Position numbers and translations under genes: made by a program
Shown: piece after piece, positions 1 to 9,131 of the stretch
Layout: each line of letters starts with the position of its first letter
Position numbering within the stretch: the first letter of the stretch is position 1
Notes under the pieces: generated by a model
The model's database searches: none
What the model saw: only the letters and a program-made list of their open reading frames with translations
Told to the model about the DNA's origin: nothing
From: Sphingomonas sp. 67-36
GTDB taxonomy: Bacteria > Pseudomonadota > Alphaproteobacteria > Sphingomonadales > Sphingomonadaceae
Reading direction: 5' to 3'
NCBI GenBank assembly: GCA_001897375.1
Contig: MKSU01000026.1
Coordinates: 1-64,000, forward strand
Length of the DNA stretch: 64,000 bases

Positions 1-337
1 GATCATGCGCGACACGGTGTTCACGCTGTCCGAAGGCGGCGACGAGGCGGCGATCCGCGCCTCGGTCGCGGCGATGGTGGCGAAGGTGCAGCAATATGTC
101 CCCGGCTATCGGCTCAAGCAGGAGGTGCAGTTCGAGCGCTACGGCGACAACAACCGGCTCAGGATCCCCGGCCTGGGCGAGTTCACCGGCGTCAAGACCT
201 CGATCTTCCTCGAAGTGGAGGGCGCGGGCGATTACCTGCCGAGCTATTCGGGCAACCTCGACATCATGACCGCGGCGGCCAAGGCGACCGGCGAGCTGCT
301 CGCCCGGCGCATCCTCGATCGGAGGGCGGCGGCATGA
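1..337 (+). CDS. mhpF: acetaldehyde/propionaldehyde dehydrogenase (acylating), C-terminal part
   Basis: The gene enters from the left edge and only about the last 111 residues are visible. The segment with [20 protein letters not shown] and [11 protein letters not shown] is the conserved C-terminal region of CoA-acylating aldehyde dehydrogenases of the DmpF/BphJ/MhpF/HsaG family. These convert acetaldehyde or propionaldehyde plus CoA and NAD+ to the acyl-CoA. The partner aldolase starts at 334, so the two overlap by an ATGA, the usual arrangement for a pair that channels the aldehyde directly. In steroid degraders the equivalents are HsaG/HsaF. The pair is shared with phenol and biphenyl meta-cleavage pathways, so alone it does not fix the substrate. 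Confidence 0.9.
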   Translation, partial: IMRDTVFTLSEGGDEAAIRASVAAMVAKVQQYVPGYRLKQEVQFERYGDNNRLRIPGLGEFTGVKTSIFLEVEGAGDYLPSYSGNLDIMTAAAKATGELLARRILDRRAAA

Positions 338-1371
338 CGTTCGATGTGACCACGCAGAAGCTCTACATCCAGGACGTGACGCTGCGTGACGGGATGCACG
401 CGATCCGCCACATGTACGGCCTCGATCACGTCCGCAGCATCGCGCAGGCGCTCGATGCGGCGGGGGTGGACGCGATCGAGGTGGCGCATGGCGACGGCCT
501 CAATGGCGCGAGCTTCAACTACGGCTTCGGCGCGCATACCGACTGGGAATGGCTCGAAGCCGTCGCGGACGTGCTGACTAACTCGGTGCTGACGACGCTG
601 ATCCTGCCGGGCGTCGGCACGGTGGAGGAACTCAGGCGCGCCTATGACCTCGGGGTGCGCTCGGTCAGGGTGGCGACGCATTGCACCGAGGCGGACGTGT
701 CGAAGCAGCATATCGGCCTCGCGCGCGATCTCGGCATGGACGTGTCGGGGTTCCTGATGATGAGCCATATGATCGAGCCGGAGGCGCTGGCGCGGCAGGC
801 CGCCCTCATGGAAAGCTATGGCGCGCAGTGCGTGTACGTCACCGACTCGGGCGGCGCGCTCGACATGGACGGGGTGCGCGAGCGGCTGCGCGCCTATGAC
901 CGGGTGCTCAGGCCCGAGACGCAGCGCGGGATGCACGCGCACCACAACCTCTCGCTCGGGGTGGCGAACTCGATCGTCGCGGCGCAGGAAGGCGCGGTGC
1001 GGATCGACGCGAGCCTTGCGGGCATGGGCGCCGGCGCGGGCAATGCGCCGCTGGAGGTGTTCGTCGCCGCCGCCGACCGCAAGGGCTGGAACCACGGCTG
1101 CGACGTGATGGCGCTGATGGACGCGGCGGAGGATCTCGTGCGCCCGCTGCAGGACCGCCCGGTGCGCGTCGACCGCGAGACGCTCGCATTGGGCTATGCC
1201 GGGGTCTATTCGTCCTTCCTGCGCCATGCCGAGAAGGCCGCCGAGACCTACGGCCTCGACACCCGCGCGATCCTCGTCGAACTCGGCAAACGCAAAATGG
1301 TCGGCGGTCAGGAAGATATGATCACCGATGTCGCGCTCGATATGCTCAAGGCGCGCGACGCGGCTGCATGA
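334..1371 (+). CDS. mhpE: 4-hydroxy-2-oxovalerate aldolase
   Basis: This 345-residue pyruvate-dependent aldolase cleaves 4-hydroxy-2-oxoacids to pyruvate and an aldehyde for the preceding dehydrogenase. The N-terminal motif [14 protein letters not shown] supplies Arg18 and His22 (catalytic) and Asp19 (metal ligand). HAHHN at 201-205 supplies the two His metal ligands at 201 and 203. Length and motif spacing match DmpG/BphI/HsaF. The start is fixed by the ATGA overlap with the dehydrogenase, and its own stop overlaps the next gene in the same way. It catalyses the last steps of meta-cleavage or steroid ring-A catabolism. Confidence 0.95.
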   Translation: MTFDVTTQKLYIQDVTLRDGMHAIRHMYGLDHVRSIAQALDAAGVDAIEVAHGDGLNGASFNYGFGAHTDWEWLEAVADVLTNSVLTTLILPGVGTVEELRRAYDLGVRSVRVATHCTEADVSKQHIGLARDLGMDVSGFLMMSHMIEPEALARQAALMESYGAQCVYVTDSGGALDMDGVRERLRAYDRVLRPETQRGMHAHHNLSLGVANSIVAAQEGAVRIDASLAGMGAGAGNAPLEVFVAAADRKGWNHGCDVMALMDAAEDLVRPLQDRPVRVDRETLALGYAGVYSSFLRHAEKAAETYGLDTRAILVELGKRKMVGGQEDMITDVALDMLKARDAAA

Positions 1372-2201
1372 CGGAGGCGGCCATGCGCCCGCTGTCGCTC
1401 GATCATATCACGGTGGTGGACGCGACGCCGTCGCAACTCGCGAACCTCGCGGGCGAGACCGGGTGCGCGGGGATGTGCCTGTTCCTGCATCCAATGGCGG
1501 TGCTGCCCGCGATGCCCGACTTCGCGCTGATCGGGGATACGCCCGAACGCCGCGCCACGCGCGATGCGATGCGCACGGGCAGAGTGACGCTCGATCTGGT
1601 CTATCCCTTCACGCTCGCCGGGCGGACCGACGTGGCCGCGTTCGAGCCGGCGCTGGAGACGGCGGCGTGGCTCGGCGGGCGGCTCGCGAACGTGCTGTGC
1701 TACGATCGCGAGCCGGCGCGGCGGGTCGAGAAGCTGGCGGCGCTGGCGGAACTGGCGGGCGGCTATGGCATCGCGCTGGCGGTGGAATTCTATCCGCCAT
1801 CGCAGGTGGGGTCGCTGCTGGAGGCGCTAGCGCTGGTCGAGGCGGCGGGGCGCGCCGATATTGGGGTGACGCTGGACCTGCTCCATCTCCAGCGCGCCGG
1901 CGAGATGCCGGGTGCGCTCCCGCTGCTCGCCGATCCGCGCATCCGCATCGCGCAGGTCAGCGACGGCCCGCTCGCGATCGCTGCGGATCGGATCGAATGG
2001 GAAGCGGGGAACGAACGCCAGCTTCCGGGCGACGGGGTATTCGATATCGCGGGCTTCGTCGCCGCGCTCGCGCCGGATTGCCCGGTCAGCGTCGAGGTGC
2101 CGCGCCAGTCCGCGCTCGACGCGGGCCGATCGATGCTCGATCGCGCGCGCCGCGCGGTGGAGACGACACGGGCCGTATTGGGAGAGGCGGAACATGGCTG
2201 A
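1368..2201 (+). CDS. sugar-phosphate-isomerase/epimerase-like TIM-barrel protein
   Basis: This 277-residue protein resembles the xylose-isomerase-like TIM-barrel superfamily: AVEFYP near residue 140, [12 protein letters not shown] near 170 and QVSDGP near 195 are the usual metal- and substrate-binding strands. It overlaps the aldolase stop by ATGA and is followed by a flavoprotein whose ATG lies inside its last codons, so it is translationally coupled in a four-gene operon. A second in-frame ATG six codons in is a possible start. The substrate is unknown. In such operons family members act as isomerases, epimerases or dehydratases on ring-cleavage intermediates, but that role is inference here. 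Confidence 0.7.
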   Translation: MTEAAMRPLSLDHITVVDATPSQLANLAGETGCAGMCLFLHPMAVLPAMPDFALIGDTPERRATRDAMRTGRVTLDLVYPFTLAGRTDVAAFEPALETAAWLGGRLANVLCYDREPARRVEKLAALAELAGGYGIALAVEFYPPSQVGSLLEALALVEAAGRADIGVTLDLLHLQRAGEMPGALPLLADPRIRIAQVSDGPLAIAADRIEWEAGNERQLPGDGVFDIAGFVAALAPDCPVSVEVPRQSALDAGRSMLDRARRAVETTRAVLGEAEHG

Positions 2202-3651
2202 ATATTCGTTGCACCGCACGGTCGCCGCCGACGCGGTGCCGCAATGGGACGATGAGGCGGATGTGGTCCTCATCGGCTTCGGCGCGGCCGGCGCTTGCGC
2301 GGCGATCGGCGCGGCGGAGGCGGGCGCGTCGGTGATGCTGTTCGAGCGCAATTCGGGCAGCGGCGGCGCGTCCGGCCTGTCGGGCGGGGAAATCTATATC
2401 GGCGGTGGCGGGGGCACGGACGTGCAGCGCGCCAACGGCTTCGAGGATAGCACCCAAGATTTCGCGACCTATCTCAGGATGGCCGGCGGCCCGTGCGCCG
2501 ATGAGGCGAAATGCGACGCTTATGCTGTCGGTGCGCTCGATCATTATGCGTGGCTGAAGGCGCAGGGCGTGCCGTACAAGGGCACCTATCTCCCCGGCAA
2601 GGTGATCGAGCCGGAGACCGACGACACGCTGATCTGGTCCGGCAGCGAGGCGGCCGCGCCTTTCCGCCATGCCGCAAAGCCGGCGCCGCGCGGACACGTG
2701 ATCCAGTTCATCGGCTGGGGCGGGGGGCGCAAATTGATGGACGTGCTGGAGGCGCGAGTGCGTGCGCTCGGCGTGACGGTCGTTGCCGACGCCCGCGCGC
2801 TGGCGCTGGTGCGGGACGGCGAGCGGGTGGTCGGCGCGGTGATGCGGATCGACAACCGCCCGCGTTTCATCCGGGCGCGCAGGGGCGTCGTGCTGGCGAC
2901 CGGCGGCTTCGTGCTCAACCCGGACATGCTGAAACGCTACGCCCCGCTCACCGCGAAGATCGCCGATCCGATCGGCGACAAGGACGACGGCTCGGGCATC
3001 AACCTGGGCATGGCGGCGGGCGGCGATGCGATCCACATGGACCAGTTCTTCGTCACCTGCCCGTGGACGATGCCGGAAAGCCATGCTTACGGCGTGTTCG
3101 TCAACGTGCAGGGCCAGCGGTTCATCAACGAGGATTGCTATCACGGCCGGGTCAGCCGCTTCATGATCGACCAGCCGGGGGACCGCGTTTACCTGCTGCT
3201 CGACAGCGCGCATTTCGAGCGCCCCGTCGATTTCGCCCGCATCGCCATCGCCGCGACCGGCGGGACATGGGAGGAGGTCGAGCGCGAGCTGGAGATGCCG
3301 GAAGGCACGCTCGCCGCGACGATGGCCTTCTACAACCGCCACGCGCGCGACGGGCGCGACCCGCTGTTCGACAAGCAGCCGCCGATCCTGACCCCGCTCG
3401 ATCGGGGGCCGTTCGTCGCGCTCGAGCTTAATTTCCAGTCGAGCTACTTCTCGCACTTCACGCTAGGCGGCCTGCGCACCTCGATCCACGGCGAAGTGAT
3501 GGATCGCGGCGGGGAGGCGATCGCGGGGCTGTTCGCCGCCGGGCGCTGCACCTCCGGGTTGCCGGCCTGGGGGCATGGCTACAGCTCGGGGCTGAGCCTC
3601 GCCGATTGCACTTTCTTCGGCCGGCGCGCGGGGCGCGCGGCGGCGGGCTAA
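2194..3651 (+). CDS. FAD-dependent oxidoreductase (fumarate reductase/3-ketosteroid dehydrogenase superfamily)
   Basis: This 485-residue flavoprotein has the Rossmann motif GFGAAG at 28-33 and the ribose-binding Glu51 (MLFER). The mid-protein ATGGFVLNPDML and C-terminal GYSSGLSLADCTFFG segments are typical of the FAD_binding_2 family. It probably dehydrogenates or reduces a ring system. The start at 2194 follows GGGAGAGG at 2180-2187 and overlaps the preceding stop by 8 nt. A longer frame upstream is a shadow. It lacks the Tyr-Pro-Gly-Ala-Gly signature found in the second flavoprotein of this window (9132-10826), so a 1-dehydrogenase role is less likely. It converges on the next gene with a 4-bp overlap. 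Confidence 0.8.
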   Translation: MAEYSLHRTVAADAVPQWDDEADVVLIGFGAAGACAAIGAAEAGASVMLFERNSGSGGASGLSGGEIYIGGGGGTDVQRANGFEDSTQDFATYLRMAGGPCADEAKCDAYAVGALDHYAWLKAQGVPYKGTYLPGKVIEPETDDTLIWSGSEAAAPFRHAAKPAPRGHVIQFIGWGGGRKLMDVLEARVRALGVTVVADARALALVRDGERVVGAVMRIDNRPRFIRARRGVVLATGGFVLNPDMLKRYAPLTAKIADPIGDKDDGSGINLGMAAGGDAIHMDQFFVTCPWTMPESHAYGVFVNVQGQRFINEDCYHGRVSRFMIDQPGDRVYLLLDSAHFERPVDFARIAIAATGGTWEEVERELEMPEGTLAATMAFYNRHARDGRDPLFDKQPPILTPLDRGPFVALELNFQSSYFSHFTLGGLRTSIHGEVMDRGGEAIAGLFAAGRCTSGLPAWGHGYSSGLSLADCTFFGRRAGRAAAG

Positions 3652-4388
3652 CCCGCGAGCTGCGCGCAATCCACCGCCAGCGTCGCGCCGCTGATCTTGC
3701 GCGCGTCGTCGGAGGCGAGGAAGACGACCGAGGCGGCGATGTCCTCCGGCTCCGCGCCGCCGCCTTCCAGCTTGGGGGCGTTGCGCATCATCAGCGGCCA
3801 GTCGATTTCGCCCTCTGGCGGCGGAGTGCGGGTCATGGCGGTGTTGACCTGCCCGGGGCAGATCGCGTTGACGCGCACGCCGCGGCTGGCGAACTCCACC
3901 GCCAGCGACTTCGTGATTCCCACGACGCCGTGCTTGGACGCGGAATAGGCGATGGTGAAGGGGACGCCGGAAAGCCCGGCGGCCGACGCCATGTTGACGA
4001 TGTTCCCGCGCGAGCGGACGAGATGGGGCAGCGCCGCGCGGCACAGCGCATAGACGCTGAACAGATTGACGCGTAGCACGCGCTCGAACCGCGTTTCGTC
4101 GAACTCGATCGTCGGCCCCCAGTCGAGCATCCCGGCGATGTTGCACAGCACGTCGAGCCCGTCTTCCGTCGCCGCGGCGACCAGCGCCCGGCACGATGAC
4201 GTGTCCGTCGCGTCATATTGCCGGACGCGGACCGGCCGCCCGATCGCGGCGGCGGTTTCCGCGAGGCCGGCTTCGTTGACGTCGCCCAGCGTCAGCGCCG
4301 CGCCCTCGCTCGCGAAACGCAGCGCCGCCGCGCGCCCGATGCCCGATGCCGCGCCGGTGACCAGCACCTTCTTGCCTGCGAACCGCAT
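3648..4388 (-). CDS. SDR family oxidoreductase
   Basis: This 246-residue classical SDR has the cofactor motif TGAASGIG at 11-18, Asp36 at the end of beta-2 suggesting NAD(H) preference, Ser135, Tyr148 and Lys152. The usual NNAG reads NIAG. It probably oxidises or reduces a secondary alcohol/ketone. It is a single-gene unit diverging from the NTF2-like/ene-reductase operon at 4511, and the perfect palindrome at 4408-4440 lies between them. Its 3' end overlaps the convergent flavoprotein gene by 4 bp. The substrate is not deducible. Confidence 0.85.
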   Translation of the reverse strand: MRFAGKKVLVTGAASGIGRAAALRFASEGAALTLGDVNEAGLAETAAAIGRPVRVRQYDATDTSSCRALVAAATEDGLDVLCNIAGMLDWGPTIEFDETRFERVLRVNLFSVYALCRAALPHLVRSRGNIVNMASAAGLSGVPFTIAYSASKHGVVGITKSLAVEFASRGVRVNAICPGQVNTAMTRTPPPEGEIDWPLMMRNAPKLEGGGAEPEDIAASVVFLASDDARKISGATLAVDCAQLAG

Positions 4389-4407
4389 CCACTTCTCCGC
4401 TCTTGAT

Positions 4408-4440
4408 TTGCGTAGATTATACCGGCATTAATCTACGCAA
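4408..4440. promoter_or_regulatory. palindromic operator candidate, perfect 12-bp arms
   Basis: TTGCGTAGATTA at 4408-4419 is exactly mirrored by TAATCTACGCAA at 4429-4440 around a 9-nt spacer. It lies between the divergent genes 3648-4388 and 4511-5134, 72 nt before the latter. The outer TGCGTA/TACGCA half-sites recur in eight other intergenic regions of the window with a spacer of 18; here it is 19. It is probably the binding site of a dimeric or higher-order regulator. Further TGC-type half-sites follow at 4453 and 4473. Confidence 0.75.
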
Positions 4441-4510
4441 TAATAGAAAGATATGCATTATTCATCGGCAATATGCGTCTAGTTGACGCGAAACGGAGAG
4501 GGAATCGCTC

Positions 4511-5134
4511 TTGTCGAATCTCGAAGCACGCATCGACCGGCTCGAATCGCTCGACCAGATTCGCCAGCTTCCCGCCAAATATGCCCTGGCGCTCGACATG
4601 CGCGACATGGACGCGATGGTCTCGTTGTTCCCGGCGGACGTGCGCGTCGGCAAGGAGGCGAGCGGCCGGGCCGCGTTGCGTGCCTATATGGACCGCACCC
4701 TGCGCTCGCCCTTCACCGGCACGTCGCACCATATCGGCGGCCATGTCATCGAGTTCGACGATGCCGATCATGCGCATGGCGTGGTCTATTCGAAGAACGA
4801 GCATGAGACGGGCGACGAATGGGTCATCATGCAGATGATGTATGTCGACGATTACGTCCGCGCCGAAGGCCGCTGGCATTTCGCGCGGCGGCTGCCGCTC
4901 TACTGGTATGCCACCGATCTCAACAAGCCGCCGGTCGGTGCGAACAAGATGCGCTGGCCGGGGACGGAATGGGTGGAAGGGAATTTCCACAAGCTCTTTC
5001 CGAGCTACGACGAATATTGGGCGCGGGACGGGGATAGCGGCGGCCCGGTCGCCGAGCCAGCGCCGCTGGAGGGATTCCTCAACGCGATGCGCCGGGGGCA
5101 GGCCGCGCCGCGCGTGAAGGTGCGGGCGGATTGA
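4511..5134 (+). CDS. NTF2/SnoaL-like protein, possible steroid dehydratase-type fold
   Basis: This 207-residue protein starts with TTG at 4511, supported by GGAGAGGG at 4495-4502. The N-terminal helix (ARIDRLESLDQIRQL), then KYALALDMRDMDAM and a central SHHIGGHVIEF strand, is the NTF2-like alpha+beta cone layout. It is the same layout as bile acid 7-alpha-dehydratase BaiE and the Hsh2-type dehydratases of sphingomonads. The C-terminal 50 residues form an extra tail. It is the first gene of an operon with a FadH-type ene-reductase and an MBL hydrolase. A lyase or isomerase role on a polycyclic substrate is inference; SnoaL-like proteins are functionally diverse. Confidence 0.7.
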   Translation: MSNLEARIDRLESLDQIRQLPAKYALALDMRDMDAMVSLFPADVRVGKEASGRAALRAYMDRTLRSPFTGTSHHIGGHVIEFDDADHAHGVVYSKNEHETGDEWVIMQMMYVDDYVRAEGRWHFARRLPLYWYATDLNKPPVGANKMRWPGTEWVEGNFHKLFPSYDEYWARDGDSGGPVAEPAPLEGFLNAMRRGQAAPRVKVRAD

Positions 5135-5150
5135 GAGGACAGGAAATACG

Positions 5151-7307
5151 ATGACCACCACGAGATTCCCGCATCTGCTTTCCCCCGGCCGGATCGGGCG
5201 GATGGAGTTGCGCAACCGCATCGCCGTCACCGCGATGGGCGCGAGCCTCGCCGAGCACGACGGCCAGTGCGGCGAGCGCATCATCGCCTATCACGCCGAG
5301 CAGGCGCGCGGCGGCGTCGGCCTCATCATCACCGGCGTGGCGGGAGTGGCATGGCCGGTCGGCGCCAACCAGGAGGGGCAGATCGCGATCTCGGACGATC
5401 GTTTCCTGCCCGGCCTCACGGCGCTGGTCGATGCGGTCCATGCGCATGGCGCGAGGATCGTGCCGCAGCTCCACCACGGCGGCACGGCGGCGATGGAGGA
5501 CCTGCTCGCCGGGCGGCCGATCTGGACGCCTTCGGTGCCCGAGGCGCGGGGCGGGGACTTCACCGCCGCCTTCCTGATCGAGGAGATCATGCGCGCGCCG
5601 TTCGGGCGCATCAAGGGCGTCGAGCTGAAGGTGATGACGGTGGAGGATATCCGCCTCGTCGTCGATCAGTTCGCCGCCGCCGCCGACCGGGCGAAGCGCG
5701 CCGGGTTCGACGGGGTGGAGATCCATGGCGGCCACGGCTATCTCCTGTCCTCCTTCATCTCCCCCAAGACGAACAAGCGCACCGACGATTATGGCGGCCC
5801 GCTGGAAAACCGCGTGCGCTTCCTGCTGGAGGTGATCGCGGCGGTGCGCGCGGCGGTCGGGCCGGACTTCCCGATATGGTGCAAGCTCGATTCGCGCGAG
5901 GTCGGCAAGGAAGGCGGCATCACGATCGAGGATGCGATCGCGACGGCGCGGATGGTCGAGGCCGCCGGGGTCGATGCGATCACCGTCACCGCCTATCACG
6001 ATGTTGGCCAGCCGAAGCTGCACAGCGGCTCGCACACGCCGCACGAGCCGGGGCTGAACATCCCCTTCGCGCGAAAGATCAAGGCGGCGGTGGGCGTGCC
6101 GATCATCGCCTCCGGCCGGATCGAGCCGGAGGTGGGGGATGCGGCGATCGCGGACGGCTCGCTCGATTTCGTGTCGATGGGGCGCAAGCTGCTGGCGGAC
6201 CCGCACCTGCCGAACAAGCTGGCGGCGGGGCGGCCGGAGGACGTGCTGCCCTGCATCTATTGCTACACCTGCATCAGCGCGATCTACGTCTGCGATCCGC
6301 TGCGCTGCGCGGTGAATCCGGAGACGGGGTTCGAATATCTCCGTCGCGAGCCTCCGGCCGCCCCGCCGAAGCGCGTGGTGGTGATCGGCGGCGGCCCGGC
6401 CGGGATGGAATCGGCGCGACGGTTGCGGGTGAAGGGGCAGGAGGTGATCTTGCTGGAGGCCGGTGCGCGGCTCGGCGGCACGTTGCGCTTCGCCTCGCTC
6501 GCCTATCCCGCCAACGAGCGGCTGCTCGACTGGCTTCAGCGGCAGGTGGCGGAATCGGGCGCGGAGGTGCGGCTCAAAACGCCCGCGACGCCCGAATTGC
6601 TGCGCTCGCTGAGGCCGGATGCGGTGATCGTGGCCACCGGCGCGCGGCGCGGGATGCCGCCGATCCCGGGCGGCGACCTGCCCAACGTCCTCTCCGGCGA
6701 CGACATGCGCAAGATGATGCTGGGCGAAAGCTCGGAGGAACTGAAGCGCAAGACCAGCCTCGCCACCCGCCTAGCGACGAAGCTGGGCGCGGCGACCGGC
6801 CTCACCGCCAACCTCGATTTCGTGCGCAAGGCGACGCGCCAGTGGATGCCTTTGGGCGATCATGTCGTGATCGTCGGCGGCGAGCTGGTCGGGCTGGAGC
6901 TGGCCGAGTTCCTGATCGAGCGCGGCCGCACGGTGACGGTGGTGGACGACGCGCCGCGCTTCGGCGCGGGGCTGACGGTGGTGCGGCGGATGCGCCTGCT
7001 CGATGAGTTGCGCGAGCATGACGTCGCGATGTTCCCCTCCGCCTCGGATATCCGCATCGAGCCGGGGTTCGTGTGCTTCAACGACGCGGGCGGCGAGGCG
7101 CGGCGGCCGCGCGCCGATCACGTCATCGTCGCCAAGGGCGCGACCGGCGACGAGGCGCTGGCCGACGCATTGCGCGCCGAGGGCTTCGCGGTCCAGGCGA
7201 TCGGCGATTGCACCGGCGTCTCCTATATCGAGGGCGCGATGCGCGGCGCGGCCGGAGCGGTGGAGGCGATCCTCTCGCCGCAGCCGGCCACGGCGATGGC
7301 GGGGTGA
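5151..7307 (+). CDS. FadH/BaiCD-type NADH:flavin oxidoreductase (ene-reductase) with [4Fe-4S]
   Basis: This 718-residue three-domain enzyme has an N-terminal OYE TIM barrel (about 1-360, with EIHGGHGYLLSSF near 190). Cluster cysteines Cys368-x2-Cys371-x2-Cys374-x11-Cys386 follow, then a FAD domain (VVVIGGGPAGMESA near 405) and an NAD(H) domain (VVIVGGELVGLEL near 575). The architecture is that of 2,4-dienoyl-CoA reductase, trimethylamine dehydrogenase and the bile-acid enzymes BaiCD/BaiH. The x2-x2 cysteine spacing is closer to trimethylamine dehydrogenase than to FadH. It probably reduces a conjugated enone or dienoyl intermediate. It lies 16 nt after the NTF2-like gene. Confidence 0.85.
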   Translation: MTTTRFPHLLSPGRIGRMELRNRIAVTAMGASLAEHDGQCGERIIAYHAEQARGGVGLIITGVAGVAWPVGANQEGQIAISDDRFLPGLTALVDAVHAHGARIVPQLHHGGTAAMEDLLAGRPIWTPSVPEARGGDFTAAFLIEEIMRAPFGRIKGVELKVMTVEDIRLVVDQFAAAADRAKRAGFDGVEIHGGHGYLLSSFISPKTNKRTDDYGGPLENRVRFLLEVIAAVRAAVGPDFPIWCKLDSREVGKEGGITIEDAIATARMVEAAGVDAITVTAYHDVGQPKLHSGSHTPHEPGLNIPFARKIKAAVGVPIIASGRIEPEVGDAAIADGSLDFVSMGRKLLADPHLPNKLAAGRPEDVLPCIYCYTCISAIYVCDPLRCAVNPETGFEYLRREPPAAPPKRVVVIGGGPAGMESARRLRVKGQEVILLEAGARLGGTLRFASLAYPANERLLDWLQRQVAESGAEVRLKTPATPELLRSLRPDAVIVATGARRGMPPIPGGDLPNVLSGDDMRKMMLGESSEELKRKTSLATRLATKLGAATGLTANLDFVRKATRQWMPLGDHVVIVGGELVGLELAEFLIERGRTVTVVDDAPRFGAGLTVVRRMRLLDELREHDVAMFPSASDIRIEPGFVCFNDAGGEARRPRADHVIVAKGATGDEALADALRAEGFAVQAIGDCTGVSYIEGAMRGAAGAVEAILSPQPATAMAG

Positions 7308-8311
7308 CCTTGCCCCGCCAGCCCTTCGCGGGTCGCACGCCCGCGCCGCACGAGATGGTCTCGGTCGCGCCGGGCATTCGCTGGCGCAGCGTGCCGGTCC
7401 CCGGTCCGCTGGGCGACGTGAACTGCTGGCTGGTCGATGACGGCGACGGCGTGGCGATCGTCGACACCGGCTATCACAATGACGCGACGCGCGACGGCTG
7501 GGCGGCGGCGCTGGCGGGCGAGCGGGTGACGCGGGTGATCTGCACGCATTACCACCCCGATCACAGCGGGCTGGCGGGCTGGCTGTGCCGCGAATATCGC
7601 GCGCCGCTGGTGATGACGCGGGTGGAGTGGCTGGAGCTGCACCGCTTCGCCTCGGGCGCGGACGGCGTGCCCGAGGAGATCGTCGATTACTGGCGCGCGG
7701 CGGGCTGGACCGATGACCAGATCGCGCAATCGATTCGCGGGTGGAGCGGCTATGCCCGGCTGGTCGGCGCGCCGCCGCAAAGCTTCCGCCGCATCGCCGA
7801 GGGCGACCGGCTGGCGCTGAATGGCGTGGACTGGCGCGTCGTGATCGGCAGTGGGCACAGCCCCGAACATGCCTGCCTGCTCGACGAGCATGGCGGGGTG
7901 CTGATCGCCGGCGACCAGGTGCTGCCGGGGGTCAGCCCCAATGTGTCGGTCACGCTGAGCGAGCCGGAGGGCGATCCGCTGGGCGACTGGCTTGCCTCGA
8001 TCGCGAAGCTGCGATCACTCGACGCCGGGTTGCTGGTGCTGCCGGGGCATGGCGAGCCGTTCTACGGGCTTCACGAACGGCTCGATGCGATGGCGCTGGT
8101 TTACGAGCGGCGGTTCGATCGGCTCCACGCGCTGCTGGCCGAGCCGCGCCGGGTGGTCGATTGCTTCCCCGCCCTGTTCCGCCGCGCGATCGTGCCGGAG
8201 ATGGTGAGCATGGCGACCGGCGAGACCTTGTCGCACCTGCGCCGGCTGGAGCTGGACGGTCGCGCGACCCGCGAGATGCGCGACGGCGTGTGGTGGTTCG
8301 CCGCCGCCTGA
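7304..8311 (+). CDS. MBL-fold metallo-hydrolase
   Basis: This 335-residue protein has the metallo-beta-lactamase motif THYHPDH with His82, His84, Asp86 and His87. Later metal or active-site segments are GSGHSPEH, IAGDQVLPG and VLPGHGEPF. The GTG start at 7304 overlaps the preceding stop as GTGA; a TTG two codons on is an alternative. It is the last gene of the 4511-8311 operon. Such proteins hydrolyse thioesters, lactones or glyoxalase-type adducts. In a catabolic operon a lactonase or thioesterase is plausible but not shown. It converges on the next gene with a 6-nt gap. Confidence 0.85.
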   Translation: MTLPRQPFAGRTPAPHEMVSVAPGIRWRSVPVPGPLGDVNCWLVDDGDGVAIVDTGYHNDATRDGWAAALAGERVTRVICTHYHPDHSGLAGWLCREYRAPLVMTRVEWLELHRFASGADGVPEEIVDYWRAAGWTDDQIAQSIRGWSGYARLVGAPPQSFRRIAEGDRLALNGVDWRVVIGSGHSPEHACLLDEHGGVLIAGDQVLPGVSPNVSVTLSEPEGDPLGDWLASIAKLRSLDAGLLVLPGHGEPFYGLHERLDAMALVYERRFDRLHALLAEPRRVVDCFPALFRRAIVPEMVSMATGETLSHLRRLELDGRATREMRDGVWWFAAA

Positions 8312-8317
8312 GGACCG

Positions 8318-9121
8318 TCAGAAGAAGTAGCTGCCGCCGTTCGCCACGACCACCGATCCGGTGGTGAAGCTGGCGTCGTCGCTGGCGAGCCAGGCCACCG
8401 CCGCCGCGATCTCCTCCGGGCGGGCGAGGCGGCCGAGCGGCACCGCCGCCTCCATCGAGGTGATCCACTCCGCCGGGATGCCCTGCATGATCGGCGTATC
8501 GGTCGGCCCCGGCGCGACCGCGTTGACGCGGATGCCGCGCGGGGCAAGCTCGCGCGCGAGCTGGCGGGTCAGGCCGATCACCGCCGCCTTGGACGCGACA
8601 TAATGCGGCGAGCCTTCGCCCGATTGCGCGCTGGTCGAGCTGATGTTGACGATCGCGCCGCCCGCCTTGTCCTCGGCCAGCACGCGGACGAATTCGCGCG
8701 CGAGGAAGAACGCGCCGTCGAGATTGACCGCCATCACCCCGCGCCAGCCCGCGTCCTCCATGTGGATGAGCTGGTCGGCGAAGGCCGTCGGCGTCTCGCC
8801 CGCCGCGATCTGGGCGTTGCGTGCCGCCATGCCCGCGTAGAAAGGCTCGCTGCCGTCGCCGGGCGCCGCGCCGATCCCGGCGTTGCTCACCGCGATATCG
8901 AGCCGCCCGAACGCCGCGCGCGCCTCGCGCACGGCGGCGGCGACCGAGGCGCTGTCGCTCACGTCGCAGCGGATCGCGAGCGCGCCGGGGGAATCCTCCA
9001 CCTTGAGGTCCAGCGCCGCGACCCGCGCGCCTTCCGCCGCCAGCCGCTCGACGATGGCGCGACCGATGCCGCGCCCCGCGCCGGTGACGATCGCGCCGCG
9101 TCCCTCAAGCCGTCCCGTCAT
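8318..9121 (-). CDS. SDR family oxidoreductase with extended insert
   Basis: This 267-residue SDR has TGAGRGIG at 13-20, Asp38 for NAD(H), Ser161/162, Tyr174 and Lys178. After SNAG (79-82) it carries about 40 extra residues (roughly 83-126) before the helix leading to the active site. The insert is rich in Ala, Gly and Met and could form a substrate lid. It is the third gene of a minus-strand operon (SDR, KstD-like flavoprotein, SDR), 10 nt after the flavoprotein stop. It is probably an alcohol dehydrogenase of the same pathway. Confidence 0.85.
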   Translation of the reverse strand: MTGRLEGRGAIVTGAGRGIGRAIVERLAAEGARVAALDLKVEDSPGALAIRCDVSDSASVAAAVREARAAFGRLDIAVSNAGIGAAPGDGSEPFYAGMAARNAQIAAGETPTAFADQLIHMEDAGWRGVMAVNLDGAFFLAREFVRVLAEDKAGGAIVNISSTSAQSGEGSPHYVASKAAVIGLTRQLARELAPRGIRVNAVAPGPTDTPIMQGIPAEWITSMEAAVPLGRLARPEEIAAAVAWLASDDASFTTGSVVVANGGSYFF

Positions 9122-9131
9122 ATCGATATCC

